In this document: positions 1 to 13,387 of the stretch, in pieces
Position numbering within the stretch: position 1 is the stretch's first letter
Layout of the letters: each line of letters begins with the position of its first letter
NCBI RefSeq assembly: GCF_021631985.1
Contig: NZ_CP070225.1
Coordinates: 5,022,001-5,086,000, forward strand
Direction of reading: 5' to 3'
DNA: 64,000 nt
From: Sandaracinus amylolyticus
GTDB lineage: Bacteria; Myxococcota_A; Polyangia; Polyangiales; Sandaracinaceae
Notes under the pieces: generated by a model
The model's database searches: none
What the model saw: only the letters and a program-made list of their open reading frames with translations
What the model was told of the DNA's origin: nothing
Position numbers and translations under genes: made by a program

Positions 1-132
<132 letters not shown>

Positions 133-262
133 CTGCGAAGCGAGCGGAGAGCGCGGCCCGAAGAGGGCCGCGCCGTCTCCGACCGGCGTTCCGCTTTCGG
201 CGCAATCCTCCGTGTTGGATGCAGACACGCGAGACGCACGCGGCGTAGGCTCGAAGTCAGCC

Positions 263-700
263 ATGCCGCAGGCCACACGCTGGCGCGTCTTACTCGTCGA
301 TGACGAAGACGTGTTGTTGCAGTCGATGAGCGCCGTGCTCGAGGACGACTTCGAGGTCGTCGTCGCATCCGACGGAGCGCGCGCGCTCGAGCGCATCGAG
401 GAGCAGCCCTTCGACGTCGTCTGCAGCGACTACAAGATGCCGCGGATGGACGGGCTCGAGCTGCTGCGGAGGCTGCGCGAGCGCGCCATCGACGTCGGCT
501 TCGTGCTCGTCACCGGCATGCGCGACTACAAGCTCGCGACGCAGCCCGATGGCGATCAATTCCACTGCGTCCTGCTCAAGCCCTGCGACCCCGCGCAGCT
601 GATCGAGTCGATCCAGCGCGCCGCGACGTTCGCCCAGATGCGACGCGCCGTCGACGCCGCGCAGACCGCGAGCAGTCGCCTGCGAAAGCGCGGCGCGTGA
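263..700 (+). CDS. Single-domain response regulator (CheY-like receiver)
   Basis: A 145-residue protein consisting of one receiver domain and a short tail. Visible are the acidic pair D13/D14 in the LVDDE motif, the phospho-acceptor D56 in CSDYKMPRMDG, T84 in LVTG and K107 in LKPCDP. There is no output domain, so it probably acts by protein-protein contact in a relay. I chose ATG 263, directly before the receiver fold, rather than the in-frame start at 212, which would add 17 residues of poor composition. Its stop overlaps the GTG start of the next gene by four bases. It is the first of five end-overlapping signalling genes up to 4452. Confidence 0.85.
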   Translation: MPQATRWRVLLVDDEDVLLQSMSAVLEDDFEVVVASDGARALERIEEQPFDVVCSDYKMPRMDGLELLRRLRERAIDVGFVLVTGMRDYKLATQPDGDQFHCVLLKPCDPAQLIESIQRAATFAQMRRAVDAAQTASSRLRKRGA

Positions 701-1341
701 GCGCGCCCGACGAGCTCGAGACGCTCGCGGGTGAAGCGCCCGACTCCGCTCGTCCTCGGTCACGCGCGCTCCCGATCGCGATTGCGGTGTGGGCCCTCGT
801 CGTCGCGGGCGGGATGGGCGTGTTGATGAACCACGCGGCGACGCCGGGCGCGCGCGCCGAGGCACCGCCGACGTGGCCCGCGTCCGACGCGCTCGCGCTC
901 GATCCGAGCCTGCCGACGCTCGTGCTGGTCGCGCACCCGCGCTGCACCTGCACGCGCGCGAGCCTCTCCGAGCTCGCGGTGATCACGACGCGCCTCGCGG
1001 GACGCATCCGCGCGTACGTGCTCTTCGTGCATCCCGAGGGTGTCGACTGGGACGACTCCGATCTCCAGCGGCGCGCCGAGAGCCTCGCCGGCGTGATCAC
1101 GGTGCGCGACGAGGGCGGTCGCGAGGCTGCGCGCTTCGGCGCCGCGACCTCGGGCCAGACGTACCTCTACGCGCGCGATGGACGCCTGCTCTTCTCGGGC
1201 GGCATCACGCCGATGCGCGCCCACGAGGGCGACAACCTCGGGCGCCGCCGCATCGTCGCGCTGGTCGAGGGAGAACGAGTCGATGGCTCGGAGAGCGCGG
1301 TGTTCGGCTGCGCGCTCGCCGAGCGCGAGGGGGGACCATGA
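697..1341 (+). CDS. Membrane-anchored thioredoxin-fold protein, RedB-like
   Basis: A 214-residue protein with one N-terminal membrane segment (about residues 25-45) and an extracytoplasmic domain. That domain resembles a thioredoxin fold: a beta strand LVLVAHPRC leads into a C-T-C pair at residues 83 and 85. This pattern, together with a position next to signalling genes, resembles proteins annotated as RedB in myxobacteria and planctomycetes. A redox or metal-linked sensory role is inference. GTG start at 697 overlaps the preceding stop, and its own stop overlaps the ATG of the downstream histidine kinase, so translational coupling is likely. The CxC spacing differs from the usual CxxC, so disulfide oxidoreductase activity is uncertain. 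Confidence 0.6.
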   Translation: MSAPDELETLAGEAPDSARPRSRALPIAIAVWALVVAGGMGVLMNHAATPGARAEAPPTWPASDALALDPSLPTLVLVAHPRCTCTRASLSELAVITTRLAGRIRAYVLFVHPEGVDWDDSDLQRRAESLAGVITVRDEGGREAARFGAATSGQTYLYARDGRLLFSGGITPMRAHEGDNLGRRRIVALVEGERVDGSESAVFGCALAEREGGP

Positions 1342-2669
1342 CGACGTCGGAGCAGGAGCGCGCGGAGCGCATCTTCCGAGAGGACTACGATCGCCACCTG
1401 CGCCGCACCGATCGGCCCTTCGCGGCGCTGATGATGCTGCAGTGGATCGCGGCCGTGCTGATCGCGTGGATCGCGTCGCCGCTCGCGTGGGAGGGACGTG
1501 AGAGCTCGGTGCACGCGCACCTCTACGCGGCCGTGCTGCTCGGCGGCGCAATCACCGCGCTGCCGGTCGCGCTCGTCGTGCTGCAGCCCGGTCGCGCGAC
1601 CACGCGCTACGTCGTCGCGTGCGCGCAGATGCTGTGGTCCGCGCTGCTCATCCACCTCACGGGCGGACGCATCGAGACCCACTTCCACGTCTTCGGCTCG
1701 CTCGCGATCCTCGCGTTCTATCGCGACGTCACGGTGCTGATCCCCGCGACCATCGTCGTGGCGGCCGATCACTTCGTGCGCGGCGCGCTCTGGCCCGAGT
1801 CGGTCTACGGCCTCTCGAGCCCGGAGTGGTGGCGCTTCCTCGAGCACGCGGGCTGGGTCGTGTTCATCGACGTGTTCCTCGTGCTCAACTGCCTGCAGGG
1901 CTATCGCGAGCTCCGGGCGCTCGCGCTGCGTCAGGCGCAGATCGAGGGCCAGCAGGAGAAGCTGCTGCGCGTCGAGCGCCTCGCGGCGGTGGGCCAGCTC
2001 GCGGCGAGCGTCGGCCACGAGCTGCGCAATCCGCTCGCCGCGGTGCGCAACGCGCACACGTTCATCGCGAAGAAGCTCGCGGGACACACCGAGCTCGATC
2101 CCAAGGTGCCGACGTTCCTCCGCATCGCGGAGCGCGAGATCGACGCGAGCGAGAAGATCATCGCGAACCTCCTCGACTTCTCGCGCCCACGCACGCCCCA
2201 GATGACGTCGTGCCCGCTGCGCGAGCTGGTCGACGAGGCGTTCGACGTGGTCCCGCACCGCGACGACGTCGCGCTCGTCAACGAAGTCCCGCCGGATCTC
2301 CCGGTGCCCGAGCTCGATCGCGATCAGTTCCGGCAGATCGTGATGAACCTCGTGCAGAACGCGGCCGAGGCGGTGCCCGAGGATCGACGGGGGAGCGTCG
2401 TCGTGGGCGCGTCGGGCGGCGGCGACGTGCCGTGGCGCATCGAGGTGCGCGACGACGGAACCGGCATGCCGAAGGACGTGATGGAGAAGGTGTTCCAGCC
2501 GCTCTTCAGCACGAAGACCAAGGGCACCGGGCTCGGCCTCGCGGTGGTCGCGAGCCTCGTCGAGCGACACGGCGGAACGATCTCGGTCGCGAGCGAGGTC
2601 GGCCGCGGCACGACGTTCACCATCGAGCTCCCTGCGGCACGCGCCGCGCGCGCGGAGGCAGCGGAATGA
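1338..2669 (+). CDS. Membrane sensor histidine kinase
   Basis: A 443-residue kinase. The first ~185 residues contain several hydrophobic segments and the motif ETHFHVFG followed by YRD and DHFVRG (about residues 112-150), a conserved signature of a multi-pass sensor module seen in bacterial kinases. A helix leads to the H-box SVGHELRNPLAAVR with phospho-accepting H227, then an N-box (NLVQNAAEAV), a G1 box (DDGTGMP) and a G2 box (TKGTGLGLAV). The ATG at 1338 overlaps the previous stop as ATGA. The in-frame open frame runs further upstream inside the RedB-like gene, but this is a GC-driven shadow. The stop overlaps the start of a double-receiver protein, its likely partner. The ligand sensed is unknown. 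Confidence 0.88.
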   Translation: MTTSEQERAERIFREDYDRHLRRTDRPFAALMMLQWIAAVLIAWIASPLAWEGRESSVHAHLYAAVLLGGAITALPVALVVLQPGRATTRYVVACAQMLWSALLIHLTGGRIETHFHVFGSLAILAFYRDVTVLIPATIVVAADHFVRGALWPESVYGLSSPEWWRFLEHAGWVVFIDVFLVLNCLQGYRELRALALRQAQIEGQQEKLLRVERLAAVGQLAASVGHELRNPLAAVRNAHTFIAKKLAGHTELDPKVPTFLRIAEREIDASEKIIANLLDFSRPRTPQMTSCPLRELVDEAFDVVPHRDDVALVNEVPPDLPVPELDRDQFRQIVMNLVQNAAEAVPEDRRGSVVVGASGGGDVPWRIEVRDDGTGMPKDVMEKVFQPLFSTKTKGTGLGLAVVASLVERHGGTISVASEVGRGTTFTIELPAARAARAEAAE

Positions 2670-3403
2670 CGATCCGGACGATCCTGGTGGTCGACGACGA
2701 AGAAGGCGTGCGCACCACGCTCGCCGCGAACCTCGAGCTCGAGGGCTTCCAGGTGGTCGAGGCGGACGGAGTCGCGTCCGCGGTCGCCGCGCTCGATCGC
2801 GCCGACGTCTCGCTCGTCCTCTCCGACATCCGCATGCCCGGCGAGAGCGGGATCGATCTGCTGCGTCGCGTGCGCGCGATGCGCCCCGGGCTCCCGGTCG
2901 TGCTCATGACCGCGTTCACCGCCGAGGAGCTGATCGCCGACGCGGTCGACGGCGGCGTCTTCGCGGTGCTGCCCAAGCCCTTCGATCTCGAGCGCGCGTG
3001 CACCGTGCTCACGCGCGCGCTGCGCCTGCCGATGGTGCTCGTGGTCGACGACGTGCGCGACGACGCCGAGCAGATCGCCGTGGCGCTGCGCGAGTCGGGG
3101 CTGCGCGCGAGCGCCGCGCACGGAGGCCGCGAGGCGATCACGATCCTCGAGAGCGCCGACGTCGACGTGTGCGTGACCGACCTGCGGCTGCGCGAGATGG
3201 ACGGGCTCGAGCTCGTCGCCCGCGTGCGCGCGCTCGATCCGCGCATCGCGGTGATCACGCTCTGCGCCGACGACACCGGCGCGCTGGTGCGGCAGGCGTT
3301 CGCGCGCGGCGCGTTCGGCTGCTTCCGCGAGCCGGTCGCGGCCCGCGAGCTCATGCGCGCGATCGCACGTGCCCGCGCATCCGAGCCGCGAGGCCCGCGA
3401 TGA
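2666..3403 (+). CDS. Double-receiver response regulator (REC-REC)
   Basis: A 245-residue protein made of two receiver domains and nothing else. Receiver 1 (about residues 4-120) has acidic D10/D11, phospho-acceptor D54 in LSDIRMPGESG and the KP pair in LPKPFD. Receiver 2 (about residues 123-240) has VDD, D172 in VTDLRLREMDG, but the conserved lysine position reads FREPV, so the usual Lys appears replaced. That may alter phosphorylation kinetics (inference). There is no DNA-binding output, so it probably passes phosphate or contacts a partner. It overlaps both neighbours through ATGA junctions, between the membrane kinase upstream and the hybrid kinase downstream. Confidence 0.85.
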   Translation: MTIRTILVVDDEEGVRTTLAANLELEGFQVVEADGVASAVAALDRADVSLVLSDIRMPGESGIDLLRRVRAMRPGLPVVLMTAFTAEELIADAVDGGVFAVLPKPFDLERACTVLTRALRLPMVLVVDDVRDDAEQIAVALRESGLRASAAHGGREAITILESADVDVCVTDLRLREMDGLELVARVRALDPRIAVITLCADDTGALVRQAFARGAFGCFREPVAARELMRAIARARASEPRGPR

Positions 3404-4452
3404 CGACGCGCCCGCTGGCCCTCGCGATCCGCGCCGCGATCGCCGACGAGCTCACGTCGGCGCTGCGCCACGACCTGCGCAACCGGCTCGCCGCGATCCG
3501 CAACGCCGCGTTCTACCTGCGGCGCCGCACCTCGAAGACGCCGCTGTGGGAGGAGGACGCGCGTGTCTCCACGTTCTTCGACGTCATCGCGAGCGAAGCG
3601 CAGCGCGCCGACGAGCTGGTCGGCTCGAGCGCCGCGGTCGCGACCGGCCCGACCGAGCACGCGCGCGTGAGCGTGGCGCTGCGTCGCGCGCTCGACGATC
3701 TCGCGCCCGAGATCGCGCCCGGCGTCGCGGTGCGGGTCGAGGTGCCCGACGGGCTCGTCGCGAGCGGGAGCGAAGAGGACCTCGCGATCGCGCTGCGCAT
3801 GCTGCTCGAGAACGCCCACGACGCGGTCGGGAGCGCGGGCGAGATCGCGCTCTCCGCGCGCGCCGACGACGGATCGATCCTGCTCGAGGTGCGCGACACC
3901 GGCCCGGGATTCGGGGACATCGCGGCCGCACGCACGCCGCTTCGATCCACCAAGCCCGGCCACCTCGGGCTCGGCCTAGCGATCGCAGAGCGCGCGCTGC
4001 GTCGCATGGGCGGCGAGCTCGCGATCCAGCCCGCGCCCCGCGGTGCGTGCGTGGCGTTGCGCGTCACACGGGTGATCGCCTCCGACGCGCCGCACGCCCG
4101 AGCGCATCTGCTCCTGCTCGACGACGACGAGGGGAATCGCCTCACGCTCGCCGCGCTCCTCGAGGACGAGGGCTACACGGTCGACACCGCCGAGTCGCTC
4201 GCAGCCGCACGCGCACGGCTCGCCGAGGGCGCGCGGTGGGACGCGGCCCTCCTCGACCTGCACCTCGACGACGGTCGCGGCACCGACCTCGTGCCGGCGC
4301 TGCGATCCCATGCGCCGGAGGTCGTCGTGCTCCTGCTCAGCGGCGCACCGATCGACCCTCGACCGCCGGGCGTCGACGCGACGATCACGAAGGCAGTCGC
4401 GTTCGCCTCGATCGTCGCCGAGCTCGCGCGCCGCGGCTGCACGCCACGGTGA
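3400..4452 (+). CDS. Soluble hybrid histidine kinase with C-terminal receiver
   Basis: A 350-residue cytoplasmic protein. The N-terminus begins almost immediately with the phospho-acceptor helix (LRHDLRNRLAAIRN, H24), so no sensor domain is present. The ATPase domain follows, with LLENAHDAVG, DTGPGFGD and HLGLGLAIAE, then a receiver with DDDEGNR and phospho-acceptor Asp in ALLDLHLDDG. The lack of sensor input suggests that it works downstream of another protein, probably the membrane kinase at 1338 and the double receiver with which it overlaps. The gene ends 3 bases before the convergent mscL stop. No transcription terminator is evident in that tiny gap. Confidence 0.85.
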   Translation: MTTRPLALAIRAAIADELTSALRHDLRNRLAAIRNAAFYLRRRTSKTPLWEEDARVSTFFDVIASEAQRADELVGSSAAVATGPTEHARVSVALRRALDDLAPEIAPGVAVRVEVPDGLVASGSEEDLAIALRMLLENAHDAVGSAGEIALSARADDGSILLEVRDTGPGFGDIAAARTPLRSTKPGHLGLGLAIAERALRRMGGELAIQPAPRGACVALRVTRVIASDAPHARAHLLLLDDDEGNRLTLAALLEDEGYTVDTAESLAAARARLAEGARWDAALLDLHLDDGRGTDLVPALRSHAPEVVVLLLSGAPIDPRPPGVDATITKAVAFASIVAELARRGCTPR

Positions 4453-4455
4453 TCG

Positions 4456-4833
4456 TCACATCGTGGGCGTCGGCGTCCGCAGCGCGTCGCGGATCTGCAC
4501 CAGCACGTCGTGATCGCTCTCGACCGGCGCGGCGGGAGTGGGCCTGCGCAGCGCGTTCACGCCCTTCACCACGACGAAGAGCGCGGTGCCGACGAGCAGC
4601 AGGCTCACCAGCGCGGTGAGGAACACGCCGTAGCGGATCGGCGTGCCGTTCAGATCGACCGCGAGGTCGTCGAAGTTCGGCTCGCCCACCGCCGCCGCGA
4701 CGAGCGCCATGAGGATGCCCTCGGTGAACGCGGTCACGACGCGCGTGAAGGCCGCGCCCATCACGAACGCGACCGCGAGATCGAGGACGTTCCCGCGCAG
4801 CAGGAAATCGCGGAGCTCCTTCAGCATGCCCAT
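4456..4833 (-). CDS. mscL: Large-conductance mechanosensitive channel MscL
   Basis: A 125-residue protein with two membrane helices separated by a periplasmic loop. The start MGMLKELRDFLLRGNVLDLA aligns position by position with the N-terminus of known MscL, including the conserved RGNV(L/V)DLAV segment before TM1. TM2 is VFLTALVSLLLVGTALFVVV, followed by a charged cytoplasmic tail. MscL opens under membrane tension to release solutes during hypo-osmotic shock. I chose ATG at 4833 on this alignment; the frame stays open to 4899 but the extra residues do not fit the family. It is divergent from uvrA and convergent with the signalling operon. Confidence 0.93.
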   Translation of the reverse strand: MGMLKELRDFLLRGNVLDLAVAFVMGAAFTRVVTAFTEGILMALVAAAVGEPNFDDLAVDLNGTPIRYGVFLTALVSLLLVGTALFVVVKGVNALRRPTPAAPVESDHDVLVQIRDALRTPTPTM

Positions 4834-4874
4834 GTAGATGGGCTCCACACGTCCACACACCAGCCACGGCAATC

Positions 4875-4892
4875 CTGACAGCACACTGTCAG
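4875..4892. promoter_or_regulatory. Perfect inverted repeat between mscL and uvrA
   Basis: CTGACAG and CTGTCAG are exact reverse complements separated by four bases (CACA). The element sits in the ~107-base gap between the divergent mscL and uvrA starts, where an operator could serve both. It does not match the E. coli LexA box spacing (CTG-N10-CAG), since the outer CTG and CAG are 12 apart. An SOS role is therefore only a possibility suggested by uvrA. It could instead be a short RNA hairpin. Confidence 0.45.
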
Positions 4893-4940
4893 AGAACATG
4901 CGTTCAGGACGCGATCACCCGTGCTAGATCGGGCGCGCCC

Positions 4941-7868
<2,928 letters not shown>

Positions 7869-7981
7869 CCGGAGCGCACGCCGCAACTGCCGAGCACAGG
7901 GGCGCCATCGTCGAGTGACTCACCACGCGGCGGCCCGTCGCCGTCGTGGGTGCTGCGAACCCTCCACACCGCGCGGCTTCC

Positions 7982-8016
7982 CACCGGTGAGAATCAGATT
8001 CTCACCGGTGAGAATC
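7982..8016. repeat. Alternating inverted copies of GGTGAGAATC
   Basis: Three copies of the decamer GGTGAGAATC lie side by side in alternating orientation at 7986-7995 (+), 7997-8006 (-) and 8007-8016 (+). The first two form a 29-base palindrome with 14-base arms around one central base (7982-8010). The second and third form an exact 20-base palindrome (7997-8016). It could be a recombination site, a protein-binding array or a folded 3' end of uvrA mRNA. No T-run follows, so a classical terminator is unlikely. Confidence 0.75.
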
Positions 8017-8030
8017 GATTCCACGACGCC

Positions 8031-8098
8031 GAGTCCGCAATTCGACTCACGATGCCCGAAGGGCGAGTCCGCAATTCGACTCACGATGCCCGAAGGGC
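8031..8098. repeat. 34-bp direct tandem repeat, two exact copies
   Basis: The 34-base unit starting GAGTCCGCAATTCGAC occurs twice without change (8031-8064 and 8065-8098) and is followed by a partial third start (GAGTC). Each unit ends in GCCCGAAGGGC, a small hairpin with a GAA loop. The identity of the copies indicates recent duplication or selection. It lies 15 bases after the GGTGAGAATC palindromes. Confidence 0.8.
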
Positions 8099-8425
8099 GA
8101 GTCGGTCCGCGTGACGCGCGAGGTCGCGAAGCGCCCTCGCTCGTCACGCGTCCCCCACCACCACCGAGGACCGCTCATCCTTCCCGCGCGGCCGAAGCCT
8201 CACCAGCCGGGGCGCGGGGTGGGGGCCCGCGCGCAGTTCCGCAGCGCCCACCAGCCACCGCGAGAGCCCCGAATGCGAGTCAGCGCGGTCGCGAAGCGCC
8301 CGCGCTGACGAGAACCCCGCGCATCAGTCACCACGACCGCAGCAGGACGCAATCGCGAGGACTGTCCGAGCACGGGCCCCCACCCCGCGCCCCACACCGA
8401 AGCCTCTCCGCGCGCGGCGATCAGC

Positions 8426-9532
8426 TCAAGTGAGATGAGCCACCCACCACAAGAGCACCCAGGCAATCACCCCGCTCGTAGCGACCAGCCCCAGTCGCGC
8501 CACGAGCTCCACCGAAGCCCCGACCAGCCGCCGCCGCCGCAACCGCCGATCGAACTCCGTCTCGATCGCCTCCACCGCGCGCGCCACCAGCCCATCGCGA
8601 TAGGGCCCCACTTCCGCCGCGATCGCCCCGAGCCGCGCGAACACCCGACCCCGCGGCCGCTCGACCAGCGACGCGTCCGACGCCCGCCATCCGCGCGCAT
8701 CGATCCGCACCACCGCGCCATCCTCGTCGTGCGCGACGAGCACTCCACCTTCGCGCCGCGCGAGCACGAACGGCCGCAGATCGCGCATCGACCACGACGC
8801 GCGCGTCAGCCGCGCGAGCTCGATCGCCGCAGGCAGCGTCGTCAGCACGCACGCGGCCGTGAGCGCGATCCCGAACAGCGCCCACGCCGGCGGCATGCAC
8901 GCGCACCCGATCGACGCGAGCACGATGAACGGGAACACCACGCGCGACTGCATCCACCACGCGTCGGGTCGCACGCGGTCACGCGCATCGGGCCGCGCGA
9001 TCCCTCGCGGCAGCGCGCGCAGCCGCCCCGCGAGCTGCTCGAGCCCGCGCGTCGTGCACGCGCGATCGGGCTGCCACTCCGGGAACGTGCCCTCGCTCGT
9101 GAGCATCGAGATGCAGCGCCCGTCGTCGTCGAACACGTGCGCCCACGCGATGCGCGCGTCGCGCGTCCCGAGCTCGGCGCGCGCGCGCTCCCACGCGATC
9201 GCGGTGCGCACGTGGAGCCCGTCCAGCTCGTGGATGCCCCAGTCGTCCCAGCTCACGCGCAGCCTGCGCGCCGCCACGCGTCGCGCTGCGACGAAGAGCA
9301 GCGCCCACAGCACGCTCGCCGGCGCGAGCGCACGTAGCGCATCTCCCCAGCGCGGCCCCTCGGAGGCGAACGCGCTCGACTCGCCCGCGATCGCCCATAT
9401 GGCGATCGGCACTCCGATCATCGTGGCCAGCCCTGCTCCTCCGAAGAGGGCGAGCATCCACAACGGAGCGGGCTCGTGGAGCTCGAGCTCGCCCAACACC
9501 CCGGCGTCGTCTCGGTCCATCTCGAACAGCAT
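8426..9532 (-). CDS. Predicted membrane protein of unknown function
   Basis: A 368-residue protein that I do not recognise. Hydrophobic segments are visible at about residues 25-45 (LALFGGAGLATMIGVPIAIW), 60-80 (LAPASVLWALLFVAARRVA), in the middle (VVFPFIVLASIGCACM and WALFGIALTAACVLTTL) and at the C-terminus (LVATSGVIAWVLLWWVA). Between them are soluble parts, one with a WDDWGIHELDGLHV stretch and one with FVLARREGGVLVAHDEDG. The open frame extends upstream to 10075, but that extension overlaps the divergent gene in a shadow frame. I chose the Met at 9532, just before the first plausible helix; 9520 is an alternative. It converges on uvrA. Confidence 0.65.
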   Translation of the reverse strand: MLFEMDRDDAGVLGELELHEPAPLWMLALFGGAGLATMIGVPIAIWAIAGESSAFASEGPRWGDALRALAPASVLWALLFVAARRVAARRLRVSWDDWGIHELDGLHVRTAIAWERARAELGTRDARIAWAHVFDDDGRCISMLTSEGTFPEWQPDRACTTRGLEQLAGRLRALPRGIARPDARDRVRPDAWWMQSRVVFPFIVLASIGCACMPPAWALFGIALTAACVLTTLPAAIELARLTRASWSMRDLRPFVLARREGGVLVAHDEDGAVVRIDARGWRASDASLVERPRGRVFARLGAIAAEVGPYRDGLVARAVEAIETEFDRRLRRRRLVGASVELVARLGLVATSGVIAWVLLWWVAHLT

Positions 9533-9806
9533 GGGTGCCGATCCGTCGCGCGTCACGCGACCACGAGGGCACGCGCGGATCTCCTCGCGATGCGACCACG
9601 GGCTCGATCGACCTCGTGCCGCCGGTGCGCCCACACGCTCGCACGACGCTTGCGTTCCGTCCTCGAGGTCACCATCGAAAAGACACGACGGTGCGGTCGC
9701 CCACCGTACCGCGGCGTGTCGCGGCGCCTCACCTCGAACCGGCCCGTTGGCCGGTTCGGAGCTCCCGAAATGCGGAGCGCGAACGCGGTGTTGGGACGGG
9801 CATCCG

Positions 9807-12005
<2,199 letters not shown>

Positions 12006-12044
12006 GATCTCGCGCTGGCCCGGCTCGTGTGTCACGAGCACGGG

Positions 12045-12617
12045 ATGGCCCGATTCCAATGCACGAAGTGCGGTCGCCCCTGCGACCTCCGATCCGGCGC
12101 GCTCGTCCTGTTCCACGTCCCGAGCGGCGATGGCGGCGTGCTCTGCTCCGATGCGTGCTCGAGCGCGCTGCTCGCGGCGCACCCAGACCTGCAGCGGTTG
12201 CTCCCAGCCGAGCGGCACGTCGCGCGTGCCCTCGATGCCTTGCGAGATGCGCTGAGCCGAGTCGTTCCCGCGCGATCGCGCGCGACCGAGAACGCCTTGA
12301 TGCCGGCGGTGAATTTCGCGCTCGCGCTGGGCGGCGCGCCGGTGCGGATCGACACCGGAGGTGCGGGCACGCAGCAGGCGGTGCTCTTCGACATGACGGC
12401 CGGCGCCGAGCGCGCGCTGCAGCAGGCCGTGCTTCACCTCGCGGCGCTGCGCGCGCACGGCTTCGTGGTCGACCCCCACCTCGCGGCGATCAGCGGATGC
12501 GACGTCGACGCAGCGTGCGACCCGAGCGTCGCCGAAGGGATGCTCGGCGTGATCGAGGAGCGCATCCGACTCGCAGGCCGCTGGTTGAGCTCGCAGGGCG
12601 GTCGACCCGTTCGGTGA
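12045..12617 (+). CDS. Small putative zinc-ribbon protein
   Basis: A 190-residue protein of unknown function. The first 45 residues contain CTKCGRPC and, 24 residues later, LCSDAC, four to six cysteines spaced like a treble-clef or ribbon zinc site. The rest is helical, with LDALRDALSRV and VLFDMTAGAERALQQAVLHL. ATG at 12045 is preferred over an in-frame GTG at 12027, since the cysteine module starts directly after it. The gene lies 40 bases after the SEC-C gene on the same strand and may be cotranscribed. It converges with the SDR gene at 12641. Confidence 0.6.
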   Translation: MARFQCTKCGRPCDLRSGALVLFHVPSGDGGVLCSDACSSALLAAHPDLQRLLPAERHVARALDALRDALSRVVPARSRATENALMPAVNFALALGGAPVRIDTGGAGTQQAVLFDMTAGAERALQQAVLHLAALRAHGFVVDPHLAAISGCDVDAACDPSVAEGMLGVIEERIRLAGRWLSSQGGRPVR

Positions 12618-12640
12618 CTCGGCGAGCCCGTCGCGACGCG

Positions 12641-13357
12641 TCAGAAGCGCGCGAATGCGCGCTCGACCTCTTTCGGGCTCGTCTTCCAGAGCGCAGCGAT
12701 CTGCTGCGCCATCGGGTCGGGGAAGATCTCTTCGTCGCCGCGTGCGATGCCGGCCAGCAGCCCCGCCGCTGCCTCGGCGGCGCTCGTCTTCTTCGGAAGC
12801 GGGAAGCTCCTGATCATGTCGGTGTCGATCGGCCCGGGGAGCGCAGCGAGGATGTCGATGTCCTTCGCCCTCAGCTCCGGGCGCAGCGCCTGGGTGATCG
12901 AGTAGGCCGCGGCTTTCGATGCCGAGTACCCGCCGAAGACCGGAACGCTCGCCAACGACATCAGCGACAGGACGTTCACGATCGTCGCGCCCCGCGTGCG
13001 CTCGAGCACGGGGAGAAACGCTCGGATCATGTCGAGCGTGCCGTGGACGTGCGTACGGAAGTCGGCGTCGAGAGCCTCACGGCTCGTCGTCAGCACGTGG
13101 AACGACGTCAGCACGCCCGCGTTGTTGATGAGCAGCGTCACGTCGTGCGCCTTCGTCGCGGCCGCTGCGATCTGCTCCGGGCGCGTGATGTCGAGCGTCA
13201 GGGGCACGACGCGTGACTCTTCTGCGTGAGCCGTTCGTCCGTCCCTCGCAGCCGCGTAGACCTTGGCCGCTCCAGCCGCGACGAGCGCCGACACGAGCGC
13301 CTTTCCGAGCCCTCGATTCGCGCCCGTGACGAGCGCGACGGATCCCTTGATGTTCAT
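12641..13357 (-). CDS. Short-chain dehydrogenase/reductase (SDR)
   Basis: A 238-residue classical SDR. The cofactor motif is TGANRGLG near residue 12, NNAG occurs in LLINNAGVL, and the catalytic Ser and YxxxK are in SLMSLASVPVFGGYSASK. The length fits the family, and NAD(P)H-dependent oxidation or reduction of an alcohol or ketone is expected; the substrate is unknown. The start is decided by the ribosome site: AAGGAG lies nine bases upstream of ATG 13357, whereas the ATG at 13366 abuts it. It is followed upstream on the same strand by an SRPBCC protein, with a 30-base gap, suggesting an operon. Confidence 0.85.
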   Translation of the reverse strand: MNIKGSVALVTGANRGLGKALVSALVAAGAAKVYAAARDGRTAHAEESRVVPLTLDITRPEQIAAAATKAHDVTLLINNAGVLTSFHVLTTSREALDADFRTHVHGTLDMIRAFLPVLERTRGATIVNVLSLMSLASVPVFGGYSASKAAAYSITQALRPELRAKDIDILAALPGPIDTDMIRSFPLPKKTSAAEAAAGLLAGIARGDEEIFPDPMAQQIAALWKTSPKEVERAFARF

Positions 13358-13387
13358 GACCGTCATCTCCTTCTGAGAGCGCGCGGA

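Larger units (their letters stand above)
7869..8425. other. Gene-free gap downstream of uvrA
   Basis: About 560 bases without a supportable gene. The open frames here have no recognisable protein features and poor third-position bias. 7982-8016 and 8031-8098 hold structured repeats, described separately. 8099-8425 shows no repeat, promoter or gene that I can support. The gap separates uvrA from a convergent membrane-protein gene. Confidence 0.6.

Noticed and set aside
4886-4940. Sigma-70 promoter for uvrA (TTCAGG ... TAGATC)
   Set aside because: Only half of each hexamer matches consensus; not enough to annotate.
7915-8433. 172-residue plus-strand open frame downstream of uvrA
   Set aside because: It reads through the palindromes and the 34-base duplicates, is Arg/Pro-rich without domains and lacks the third-position bias of genuine genes here.
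8859-9806. Upstream extension of the SEC-C gene's open frame
   Set aside because: It runs antisense through the membrane-protein gene; low-complexity Ser/Arg sequence. The start at 9807 has a ribosome site.
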